From positions 2,232,001-2,296,000 of the forward strand of contig NZ_OMOQ01000001.1 in assembly GCF_900302475.1 (NCBI RefSeq): a stretch of DNA of 64,000 nt. Reading direction: 5' to 3'. The notes below the pieces were generated by a model. It was given only the letters and a program-made list of their open reading frames with translations, was not told where the DNA came from and ran no database searches. Numbering within the stretch: position 1 is the stretch's first letter; every line of letters starts with the position of its first letter. The DNA is from Defluviimonas aquaemixtae (GTDB taxonomy: Bacteria > Pseudomonadota > Alphaproteobacteria > Rhodobacterales > Rhodobacteraceae). The position numbers and the translations under genes are program-made. Below, piece after piece: positions 54,854-62,583 of this stretch.

Positions 54854-54888
54854 TTCCATTATTCAAGACTTAGTTTCACTTAATGGAA
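54854..54888. promoter_or_regulatory. Inverted repeat, candidate IclR-type operator
   Basis: TTCCATTA (54854-54861) and TAATGGAA (54881-54888) form a perfect 8-bp inverted repeat, just downstream of the -10 element. TAGTTTC also recurs as a direct repeat 21 bases apart (54850 and 54871), two helical turns. Binding here would block transcription of the operon; the regulator next door is the obvious candidate. Confidence 0.55.
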
Positions 54889-54905
54889 CCAACTGGGAGG
54901 ATACC

Positions 54906-56150
54906 ATGGTCCGTTATGCCAAGGGCGCCGTCGCCCTGACCGCCGTGTTGCTGACAACGACGGCGGCCATCGCGCAGGACAAGCGCATCGTGAAGTACAA
55001 CGCGGACTACGACCCTGCCCCGCTCGCGGCAATGGAGCAGGTCATCGCCGATTTCGAAGCGGAAAACCCCGATATCGATGTTCAGTTGAACAACTTCGAC
55101 CACGAAGGCTACAAGACAGCGATCCGCAACTTCCTGACCGCCGACGCGCCCGACCTGGCTAACTGGTACGCAGGAAACCGCATGGCGCCCTTCGTCACCT
55201 CGGGCCAGTTCATGGATGTCTCGGATGTCTGGGAAGCCAATGGCCTGAAGGACTCGCTCGGCTCCGCGCTTGCGTCGATGACGATCGACGGCAAGCAGTG
55301 GGGCGTCCCCTACACCTACTATCAGTGGGGCATCTACTTCAACAAGGACGCCTACGCGGCCGCCGGCGTGGACGTTCCGGGACCCGAAGGCGTGAACTGG
55401 GAGCAATTCATCTCCAACTGCGAAAAGTTCGCCGAAGCGGGCATCGACTGCATCACGACGGGCACGAAGGCGCTGTGGCCGGGTGCTGGGATCTTCGACT
55501 ATCTCAACCTGCGCACCAACGGCTATGAGTTCCACATGGACCTTACCGCCGGCGAGGTGGCATGGACCGACGATCGGGTGAAAGCCACCTTCGCGGAATG
55601 GGCGAAGATCCAGCCCTACCTCACCAAGAATCATGCCGCGCTCGATTGGCAGGACGCCGCCGCGCTGCTGGTACAGGGCAAGGCCGCGAACTACGTGATG
55701 GGCAACTTCGCCGTGGCCGTCTTCAAGGAGGGCGGGATGACGGACGACAATCTCGGCTTCATGCCTTTCCCCACGATCAACCCCGACGTGCCACGCGCCG
55801 AAGACGCGCCGACCGACACGGTCCACATTCCGGCCGGTGCGACGAATGTCGAGGACGCCAAGAAGTTCCTTGCCTATCTCGCGACGGCGGACGCCCAGAA
55901 CAAGATCAACGCCGCGATGGGCCAGCTTCCGATCAACAAGGACTCGACCGTAGCGGATGATCCGTTCCTGCGGGCGGGCTTCGAGATGCTGTCGACCGCC
56001 GAAGGCGGCATTGCGCAGTTCTTCGACCGCGACGCCCCGGCCGAGATGGCCAAGGCGGGGATGGAGGGCTTCCAGGAATTCATGGTGAAACCTGAAAACC
56101 TCGACCGGATTCTCGAGCGTCTCGAGAAGATTCGCGGCCGCGTCTACTAG
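54906..56150 (+). CDS. Sugar ABC transporter substrate-binding protein
   Basis: ATG 54906 (414 residues) follows GGGAGG and begins a clear signal peptide (MVRYAKGAVALTAVLLTTTA, cleavage after AIAQ about residue 24). The mature part matches periplasmic family 1 sugar-binding proteins: MEQVIADFEAENPDIDVQLN, WYAGNRMAPFV, PYTYYQWGIYFNKDAYAAAG. It should bind galactosides or related oligosaccharides, judging from the operon. It is the first gene, directly behind the promoter and operator. A stable hairpin follows its stop and may favour this cistron over the permeases. Confidence 0.92.
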   Translation: MVRYAKGAVALTAVLLTTTAAIAQDKRIVKYNADYDPAPLAAMEQVIADFEAENPDIDVQLNNFDHEGYKTAIRNFLTADAPDLANWYAGNRMAPFVTSGQFMDVSDVWEANGLKDSLGSALASMTIDGKQWGVPYTYYQWGIYFNKDAYAAAGVDVPGPEGVNWEQFISNCEKFAEAGIDCITTGTKALWPGAGIFDYLNLRTNGYEFHMDLTAGEVAWTDDRVKATFAEWAKIQPYLTKNHAALDWQDAAALLVQGKAANYVMGNFAVAVFKEGGMTDDNLGFMPFPTINPDVPRAEDAPTDTVHIPAGATNVEDAKKFLAYLATADAQNKINAAMGQLPINKDSTVADDPFLRAGFEMLSTAEGGIAQFFDRDAPAEMAKAGMEGFQEFMVKPENLDRILERLEKIRGRVY

Positions 56151-56159
56151 TCAGTCTGG

Positions 56160-56185
56160 GGGCGGCCGAGGTCCTTCGGCCGCCC
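56160..56185 (+). terminator. Intercistronic hairpin behind the binding-protein gene
   Basis: Stem GGGCGGCCGA / TCGGCCGCCC (10 bp) with a 6-base loop lies 10 bases after the stop. There is no U-run, so it is more likely an mRNA-protecting or attenuating element that raises binding protein over permease output, as in malE-malF type operons. Confidence 0.55.
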
Positions 56186-56227
56186 TTCACCGCGGACAAG
56201 CCACTCGAACCAGGTGGAGAATTCCAG

Positions 56228-57157
56228 ATGACCCGTGCCGCGATGCCCGTTGCCTCGGCCGAAGCGCCGCCCCGCTCTCTGTGGCGCACCCACCAGCGGC
56301 GCTTCGCGCCCTGGCTGTTCCTGGCGCCCGGTCTGATCATGTTCGCCGTCTATGTGGTCATCCCGATCTTCCAGAGCATGTGGATCAGCTTCTATGACTG
56401 GGATGGTCTGGGCGAAAAGGCCTGGATCGGAACGGCGAACTACGTCGAGCTTATGGACGACGACGCGTTCTACACCTCGCTGAAGAACAATGTCATCTGG
56501 CTATTGCTTTACATGCTATCGGTTCCCGCCGGCCTACTGATCGCGGTCTTTCTGAATCAGACCATTACCGGCATGCGTTTATACAAGTCGCTCTTCTTCT
56601 TCCCCTTCGTGATTTCACAGGTCGTCGTCGGCCTGATCTTCTCGTGGTTCTACGCCCCCGATTTCGGCCTGCTCTACAAGCTGATCGAGATTTTAACAGG
56701 CTCCGGCGTCGCGATCCTCGCTGACGACCGCTATGTCACCTATGGCATCATCGCCGCGGGCCTCTGGCCGCAGATCGCCTATGTGATGATCCTCTATCTC
56801 ACCGGCCTCAACAACGTCTCGCCCGACCAGATCGAGGCGGCGCGGCTGGACGGCGCCAAGGGCTGGAAGATGCTCTGGCACGTGGTGCTGCCGCAGCTCC
56901 GCCCGGCCACCTTCATCGCCGTCGTGGTGACGGTGATCGGCGCGCTCAGGTCCTTCGACCTCGTCTCGGTGATGACCGATGGAGGCCCCTACGGCTCCAG
57001 CCGCGTCCTGTCCTTCTACATGTACGAACAGGCGCTCAGCGAATACGGCTACCGGATGGGATACGGCGCGGCGATCGCAGTCGTTCTCTTCGCGATCATG
57101 ATGGTCTTCATTTCGGGCTTCATCTGGAAGATGTGGCGCGACGAGACGGAGCGCTAG
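56228..57157 (+). CDS. Sugar ABC transporter permease (MalF/UgpA type)
   Basis: The protein has 309 residues with six predicted spans, the first near 31-51 (WLFLAPGLIMFAVYVVIPIF). The EAA loop that contacts the ATPase is EAARLDGAKGWKMLWHVVLP, and a LFSWFY/APDFG periplasmic loop is typical of MalF/UgpA-type. It forms a transmembrane channel with the next gene. It lies 77 bases behind the binding-protein gene, across the hairpin, and one base ahead of the second permease. Confidence 0.93.
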   Translation: MTRAAMPVASAEAPPRSLWRTHQRRFAPWLFLAPGLIMFAVYVVIPIFQSMWISFYDWDGLGEKAWIGTANYVELMDDDAFYTSLKNNVIWLLLYMLSVPAGLLIAVFLNQTITGMRLYKSLFFFPFVISQVVVGLIFSWFYAPDFGLLYKLIEILTGSGVAILADDRYVTYGIIAAGLWPQIAYVMILYLTGLNNVSPDQIEAARLDGAKGWKMLWHVVLPQLRPATFIAVVVTVIGALRSFDLVSVMTDGGPYGSSRVLSFYMYEQALSEYGYRMGYGAAIAVVLFAIMMVFISGFIWKMWRDETER

Positions 57158-57158
57158 G

Positions 57159-58004
57159 ATGTTTCCCAGACCCATCGAACAGACGGCCGCCGCGACGCAG
57201 TGGCTCTACAAGATCGCGGTCCCGGTCGCGCTGCTGCTGTGGCTGCTGCCGCTTCTCGGCGTGGCCGTGACCTCGGTCCGGCCAGCGTCCGACCTCGCGC
57301 AGGGCAACTACTTCGGGATGCCCTCGGCGTTGGCATTCTCGAACTACTACGAGGTTTTTGCGAATTCGCCGATGGCGGCGTACATGCTGAACTCATTCAA
57401 GGTCACGATCCCGACAGTGATCGGGGCGGTGGCGCTGTCCTGCATGACCGGCTTCGCGCTCGCCATCTACAACTTCAAATCCAACCTTCTCGTGTTCTTC
57501 ATGTTCGTGGCGGGCAATTTCGTGCCGTTCCAGATCCTGATGGTGCCGGTGCGCGACCTGACGCTGACGCTCGGCATGTACAACACCTGGTACGGGCTCG
57601 CACTCTTTCACATCGCGTTCCAGACGGGGTTCTGCACGCTCTTCATGCGCAACTTCATCAAGGCCCTGCCCTTCGAACTGATCGAGGCGGCCCGGGTCGA
57701 AGGAGTGAGCGAGATCAAGATCTTCTGGCACGTCGTTCTGCCGCTGATGCGGCCTGCCATCGCAGCGCTGAGCGTCCTGATCTTCACCTTCATCTGGAAC
57801 GACTTCTTCTGGGCGACGGTTCTCTCGAACTCGCCGGATTCGCAGCCGATCACGGCGGGGCTTTCGTCGCTGAACGGCCAGTGGATCGCGCAGTGGCATC
57901 TCGTCAGCGCGGGCTCGATCCTCGCTGCTGTGCCGCCGGTCGCGATGTTCTTCCTGATGCAGCGGCACTTCATCGCCGGCCTGACGCTCGGAGCCGTGAA
58001 GTGA
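57159..58004 (+). CDS. Sugar ABC transporter permease (MalG/UgpE type)
   Basis: The protein has 281 residues and six predicted spans. The EAA motif is EAARVEGVSEIKIFWHVVLP; the N-terminal span (LLLWLLPLLGVAVTSVRP) and NDFFWATVLSNS are usual in MalG-type proteins. It starts one base after the first permease gene and its end overlaps the alpha-galactosidase start by 3 bases. Confidence 0.93.
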   Translation: MFPRPIEQTAAATQWLYKIAVPVALLLWLLPLLGVAVTSVRPASDLAQGNYFGMPSALAFSNYYEVFANSPMAAYMLNSFKVTIPTVIGAVALSCMTGFALAIYNFKSNLLVFFMFVAGNFVPFQILMVPVRDLTLTLGMYNTWYGLALFHIAFQTGFCTLFMRNFIKALPFELIEAARVEGVSEIKIFWHVVLPLMRPAIAALSVLIFTFIWNDFFWATVLSNSPDSQPITAGLSSLNGQWIAQWHLVSAGSILAAVPPVAMFFLMQRHFIAGLTLGAVK

Positions 58005-60085
58005 TCCGGACCTGGTGCCTGAAGGACGACCGGCAAAGCCTCGCGCTCGCCTCCCGAGGCGAGCGCCTGCCGGAAATCGTCTACTGGGGGCCGCGCCTGC
58101 CCGATGACGAAGACCTCGCCACGCTCGCCCAAGCCTACGCTATCGACGTGACCGGCGGAATGCTCGACCGCAACCCGGAACTGTCGATCTGCCCCGAGGC
58201 GACTCGGACCTTCCCCGGCCAGCCGGGCGCGATCCTTCGAAGCGAGGGGGGCTCTCCGCTCCTGCCGAAATTCTGCTTCGAAGCCGCGGAGGAAGGCGAG
58301 GATCGTCTCACGCTGATCTATCGCGATCGAAACCACGGTCTCATCTACAGCGCGCGCTTCACCATCGACCCGAAGACCCATCTGATCGAGACCTCCGCGT
58401 CGCTCGACTGCGATGCGGCGATGCACCTGCACTGGCTGGCGGCACCGGTCTTTCCCGCACCGCAGACTTCCGACGAGATGATCGACTTCGCCGGACGCTG
58501 GTGCAGCGAGTTCCAGATGAACCGTACTGCGTGGTCGCCCGGGATACGGCTCCGCGAAAACCGGACCGGCCGCACCGGTCACGAGCACTTCCCGGGCCTT
58601 CTTGTCCCCTGCCGCGGCGCCACGAACGCGCGCGGCCATGTCTACGGGTTCCACTACGGCTGGTCCGGCGGGCATCGCATGGTGGCCGAAGAGTTGCCCG
58701 ACGGCCGCCGCCAAGTCCAATTCGGCCATGCCGGCCGGCTCGAAACCGAACCGCAGCGCCGGTTCGAGACCGCCCCACTTTACGCGGTCTTCTCGGATGA
58801 CGGCATCAACGGTTGCGCAGTAGCCTTCCAACGCCACGTGCGCGACCGTATCGTCGCCTTCCCGAACCCAGCCCGTCCAAGGCCGGTGCACTACAACTGC
58901 TGGGAAGCTGTCTACTTCAACCACAATCTGCCCGAACTTAAGGAGATAGCGGAGCGCGCCGCCGCCCTCGGAGCAGAGCGTTTCGTGCTGGACGACGGCT
59001 GGTTCGGCACCCGCGACGACGACACCCGCGCGCTTTCCGACTGGGAAGTCGATCCGCGCAAGTACCCGGACGGGCTCGGGCCGCTGATCGACCACGTCCA
59101 CGCGCTGGGCATGACCTTCGGGATCTGGTTCGAACCAGAGATGGTCAACCCCGACAGCGACATTCACCGCAAGCACCCGGACTGGGCGCTGGGTGGAGAA
59201 GACCAGATTCTGGGACGCCACCAGAAGGCATTGAACATGGCGCTTCCGGAAGTGCGCGAGTTCCTGTTCGATCGGATATCAGCGATTCTGTCGAAGCACC
59301 CGATCGACTACATCAAGTGGGACCACAACCGCGTGCTCCCGATGCCGGACGCGGCACAGACGCGCGGTTCCTACGCGCTGATCGACAGGTTGCGCGACGG
59401 GTTTCCGAAGGTCGAGATTGAAAGCTGCGCCTCAGGCGGCGGGCGGATCGACTTCGGCATCCTGAAACGCACGCACCGGGTTTGGCTTTCGGACAGCAAC
59501 GACGCGCTGGAACGGCTGAAGATCCAGCACAATGCAGCGATCTTCCTGCCGCTCGCAGTCACCGGAAGCCATATCGGTCCACGCAAATGCCACACCTCAG
59601 GACGTGTGCTCGACATCCGCTTCCGGGCCTGGGTCGCCGCCCAGCGACACATGGGGTTCGAGTTGGACCCGCGCGAACTGACAGAGGAAGAGTCGCGCGT
59701 ACTAACCGAGGTCACCAGCTGGTGGAAGACGAATCGCGAGTGGATGAGCCGCGCGGACATCCTGAGGCTCGACGGTGCCGACCCGGCGCTAATTGCCGAA
59801 CAGCAGTTGTCGGACGGCGGCGACCGCTTCGTCGTTTTCGCCGGCAGGGCTGCGTCATCCACCCAGATCGCGCCTCGCCCGCTGCGACTGACCCGGCTTT
59901 CGCCCGACATCAGGTATCGGGTCGAACTCATCAACCGCGCCGACGCGCCGGACCTGTCGCGTGGCGATCAGCCCCTGAAGTCCGGCCCTCTGGAGTTGAG
60001 CGGGCAATATCTGATGAGCCACGGGCTGACACTTCCGTGGAGCTTTCCTGAGCGAATGTGGGTTATCGAAGGACAAAGCCTGTGA
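58001..60085 (+). CDS. GH36 alpha-galactosidase
   Basis: The GTG start at 58001 overlaps the permease stop (GTGA) and gives 694 residues; a frame open further upstream overlaps the permease and is rejected. The GH36 core is clear: NCWEAVYFNHNLPELKEIAE, LDDGWFGTRDDD, GIWFEPEMVNPDSD, nucleophile Asp441 in IKWDHNR, and acid/base Asp498 in WLSDSND. SCASGGGRID and GSHIGPRKCH are also typical. It hydrolyses alpha-1,6-linked galactosides such as melibiose and raffinose after import. No signal peptide is present, so the enzyme is cytoplasmic. Confidence 0.95.
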   Translation: MIRTWCLKDDRQSLALASRGERLPEIVYWGPRLPDDEDLATLAQAYAIDVTGGMLDRNPELSICPEATRTFPGQPGAILRSEGGSPLLPKFCFEAAEEGEDRLTLIYRDRNHGLIYSARFTIDPKTHLIETSASLDCDAAMHLHWLAAPVFPAPQTSDEMIDFAGRWCSEFQMNRTAWSPGIRLRENRTGRTGHEHFPGLLVPCRGATNARGHVYGFHYGWSGGHRMVAEELPDGRRQVQFGHAGRLETEPQRRFETAPLYAVFSDDGINGCAVAFQRHVRDRIVAFPNPARPRPVHYNCWEAVYFNHNLPELKEIAERAAALGAERFVLDDGWFGTRDDDTRALSDWEVDPRKYPDGLGPLIDHVHALGMTFGIWFEPEMVNPDSDIHRKHPDWALGGEDQILGRHQKALNMALPEVREFLFDRISAILSKHPIDYIKWDHNRVLPMPDAAQTRGSYALIDRLRDGFPKVEIESCASGGGRIDFGILKRTHRVWLSDSNDALERLKIQHNAAIFLPLAVTGSHIGPRKCHTSGRVLDIRFRAWVAAQRHMGFELDPRELTEEESRVLTEVTSWWKTNREWMSRADILRLDGADPALIAEQQLSDGGDRFVVFAGRAASSTQIAPRPLRLTRLSPDIRYRVELINRADAPDLSRGDQPLKSGPLELSGQYLMSHGLTLPWSFPERMWVIEGQSL

Positions 60086-60163
60086 GGAAGGTAAACCTGA
60101 GTTGCGGTAGGAACGGAAAGCAGAGCAGGGATTGCTTCATCCGCCGTTCGTGGAGGAAGCACC

Positions 60164-60205
60164 ATGAGACCTTTGACCCCGTGCCTGACGCCGGCTTGGT
60201 GGTGA
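60164..60205 (+). CDS. Possible 13-codon leader peptide ahead of dgoK
   Basis: ATG 60164 with GGAGGA about 6 bases ahead opens a short frame (MRPLTPCLTPAWW) ending in two Trp codons and TGA, 4 bases before the dgoK ATG. dgoK itself has no good ribosome site, so the leader could couple its translation. It may be chance; no family is known. Confidence 0.3.
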   Translation: MRPLTPCLTPAWW

Positions 60206-60209
60206 CGGC

Positions 60210-61133
60210 ATGAGCGTCTCGGCCCCCCGTCCCGAATGGATAGCGGTGGACTGGGGGACATCGCATCTGCGCCTGTGGCGGATGCCCCGATCTGGCGTGG
60301 CGCTGGACCGCACAGATAGCGACAAGGGCATGGGCAGGCTCACCCGCGATCAGTTCGAGCCGGTGCTGCTCGACCTCGTGCAAAACGATTTGCCCGCCGA
60401 AGGGCACCTGACGGTCATCTGCTGCGGCATGGCGGGATCGCGGCAGGGCTGGTCAGAGGCGCGCTATCTGGCCGTTCCGTCCGCGCCGCCGAGCATCGCG
60501 CAGGCAACACATGTGCAAACGCGCAGCCCAAGCCTCTCCGTCCACATCCTGCCGGGCCTGAGTCAAGCCTCCCCCGCCGACGTCATGCGCGGTGAGGAAA
60601 CCCAGATTTCCGGCTTTCTTTCAACGGAGCCTGATTTCGATGGCGTCCTCTGCCTGCCGGGCACTCATAGCAAGTGGGCGCATGTCAGCGCCGGAGAGGT
60701 GGTGAGCTTCCGCACCTTCATGACGGGCGAGTTGTTCGCGCTGCTTTCTGGCCAGTCGGTGCTCCGGCACTCCCTTGCCTCCTCGGGGCTCGACCCTGAA
60801 AGCTTCTCTGGCGCCGTGGCGCATGTCATGTCGCGCCCGGAGGGGCTCGCGGGCGATCTCTTCTCGCTTCGGGCTGAATCGCTCCTGTCGGGGCTGGACG
60901 CGACCGCCGCGCGTTCGCGTCTCTCGGGCCTCTTGATCGGGGCGGAACTGGCCGCTGCACGGTCCTACTGGCTGGGCCGCGACATCGTGATCGCTGGCGA
61001 AAGCGGGATCGCCTCGGCCTACCAGATCGCACTGGCCGCGCAGGGGGCGGACCCGCGCATGGTCGATGCCGAAGAAATGACGCTGAACGGCCTCCGCGCC
61101 GCTTATGCCCAATTGAGGGAACACGCCTTATGA
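60210..61133 (+). CDS. dgoK: 2-dehydro-3-deoxygalactonokinase DgoK
   Basis: The protein has 307 residues. DgoK family motifs: IAVDWGTSHLRLWRM at the N-terminus, VICCGMAGSRQGW, LPGTHSKWAHVSAGEV, FRTFMTGELFALL and a C-terminal GESGIASAY. It phosphorylates 2-keto-3-deoxygalactonate for the De Ley-Doudoroff pathway. It is separated from the alpha-galactosidase gene by 124 bases (the only sizeable gap in the downstream part), and its stop overlaps dgoA by 4 bases. Confidence 0.95.
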   Translation: MSVSAPRPEWIAVDWGTSHLRLWRMPRSGVALDRTDSDKGMGRLTRDQFEPVLLDLVQNDLPAEGHLTVICCGMAGSRQGWSEARYLAVPSAPPSIAQATHVQTRSPSLSVHILPGLSQASPADVMRGEETQISGFLSTEPDFDGVLCLPGTHSKWAHVSAGEVVSFRTFMTGELFALLSGQSVLRHSLASSGLDPESFSGAVAHVMSRPEGLAGDLFSLRAESLLSGLDATAARSRLSGLLIGAELAAARSYWLGRDIVIAGESGIASAYQIALAAQGADPRMVDAEEMTLNGLRAAYAQLREHAL

Positions 61134-61738
61134 CCCGCGAGATCATCGCGATCCTTCGCGGCATCCGCCCCGATGAAGCGGAAGGTGTCACGGCGGCCTT
61201 GATCCGGGCCGGGATCACACGAATCGAAGTGCCGCTGAATTCGCCAGAGCCGTTCGTCAGCATCAAGCGAATGTGCTTGCTTGCCGGTGACAGGGTAATC
61301 GTCGGTGCCGGCACCGTCCTGACGGTCGAGGAAGTTGATGAACTGGCGAAGATCGGCGCCCAGATGGTCGTGTCACCCGACTGTAACCCTGAGGTGATCC
61401 GCGCGACGAAGGCGGCTGGACTGCTCTCCTACCCCGGCGTATTCACACCGACGGAATGCTTCGCAGCGCTGCGCGCAGGGGCGGACGGGATCAAGATCTT
61501 CCCGGCAAGCCAATTGAGCGCGGCGGGCCTGTCGGCGATCCGGGCTGTGCTCCCGCAAGGGACGCGGACCTATGCGGTGGGCGGCGTCGGACCAAACGAT
61601 TTCGCCGAATGGCACAAAGCAGGCGTGACGGGCTTTGGAATTGGCGCGGCGGTCTACAAGTCAGACATGACGGTCGACGATGTGGCCGCGCGCGCTCATG
61701 CCGTCGTCACCGCCTATGACGCGGTCTTCTCAGCATGA
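61130..61738 (+). CDS. dgoA: 2-dehydro-3-deoxy-6-phosphogalactonate aldolase DgoA
   Basis: The protein has 202 residues, a class I KDPG/KDPGal aldolase. Catalytic Glu is in RIEVPLNSPEPF, the Schiff-base Lys in DGIKIFPASQL, with IVGAGTVLTVEEV and VSPDCNPEVIRATK as family blocks. The short substrate-site NSPEP matches KDPGal rather than KDPG aldolases. It splits KDPGal into pyruvate and glyceraldehyde-3-phosphate. It is coupled by overlap to dgoK and to the lactonase gene (4 bases each). Confidence 0.95.
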   Translation: MTREIIAILRGIRPDEAEGVTAALIRAGITRIEVPLNSPEPFVSIKRMCLLAGDRVIVGAGTVLTVEEVDELAKIGAQMVVSPDCNPEVIRATKAAGLLSYPGVFTPTECFAALRAGADGIKIFPASQLSAAGLSAIRAVLPQGTRTYAVGGVGPNDFAEWHKAGVTGFGIGAAVYKSDMTVDDVAARAHAVVTAYDAVFSA

Positions 61739-62583
61739 GCGTGACGGTCTTCTCCGCCACCCGCTGTGCGCTTGGCGAAGGCCCAATGTGGCATCCCGAG
61801 CGGGCGGAGCTTTTCTGGTTCGACATCCTCGGCAAGCGTCTACACGCGAAGGGTGCGGGCGGCGAGCGGAACTGGCAATTCGACGAGCACATCTCGGCCG
61901 CTGGGCGGATCGACCGCGAGACGCTTCTGATCGCCAGCGAAACCGGGCTTTACCGCTTTGACATCGGGTCAGGCGAGCGGAGCCTCGTCGTCGCGCTTGA
62001 GGCCGACAACCCGGTCACACGCTCGAATGACGGCAGGGCCGATCCCTGGGGCGGATTCTGGATCGGCACGATGGGTAAGACGGCCGAACGCGGTGCGGGT
62101 GCGATCTACCGCTTCTACCGGGGGGAGCTGCAGAAGCTGATCGCGGACGTGACAATCAGCAATTCCATCTGCTTCCGTGCGGACCGAAGCGCGGCTTTCT
62201 ACACCGACACGAGGATCGGCAGGATCATGCGCCAGCCGCTTGCCGCCGCGGATGGCTGGCCGGAGGGTGAGCCGGAGGTGTTTCTTGATCTCGGCCACAA
62301 CGATGCCCTCGGGGTCGACGGCTCGGTCATGGACAGCGAGGGATGCTTATGGAACGCGCAATGGGGCGCGTCTCGGGTGGAGCGCTACGCGCCGGACGGG
62401 CGGCTTCTGGAAACTGTTGGCGTTCCGACTTCGCAGGCCTCCTGCCCTGCTTTCGGCGGCGACGACCTGAAGACGCTTTACATCACGACCGCTGCTGACG
62501 GCGTGAAGGATGACGAAGCAGGCAAGACCTATGGGACGCGCATCGATGTCGCGGGCCTCGCCGATCCGGAGGTTGTGGCATGA
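61735..62583 (+). CDS. SMP-30/gluconolactonase-family sugar lactonase
   Basis: The protein has 282 residues. Family landmarks are [12 protein letters not shown] (metal Glu), [36 protein letters not shown], and [20 protein letters not shown]. These calcium/zinc beta-propeller enzymes open aldonolactones. From the neighbours it most likely hydrolyses D-galactono-1,4-lactone, but L-arabinonolactone is also possible. It overlaps dgoA and the beta-galactosidase gene by 4 bases. Confidence 0.92.
   Translation: MSVTVFSATRCALGEGPMWHPERAELFWFDILGKRLHAKGAGGERNWQFDEHISAAGRIDRETLLIASETGLYRFDIGSGERSLVVALEADNPVTRSNDGRADPWGGFWIGTMGKTAERGAGAIYRFYRGELQKLIADVTISNSICFRADRSAAFYTDTRIGRIMRQPLAAADGWPEGEPEVFLDLGHNDALGVDGSVMDSEGCLWNAQWGASRVERYAPDGRLLETVGVPTSQASCPAFGGDDLKTLYITTAADGVKDDEAGKTYGTRIDVAGLADPEVVA

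Noticed and set aside
57608..59221. 537-codon minus-strand open frame
   Set aside because: It lies antisense to the second permease and alpha-galactosidase, both clear genes; no family match.
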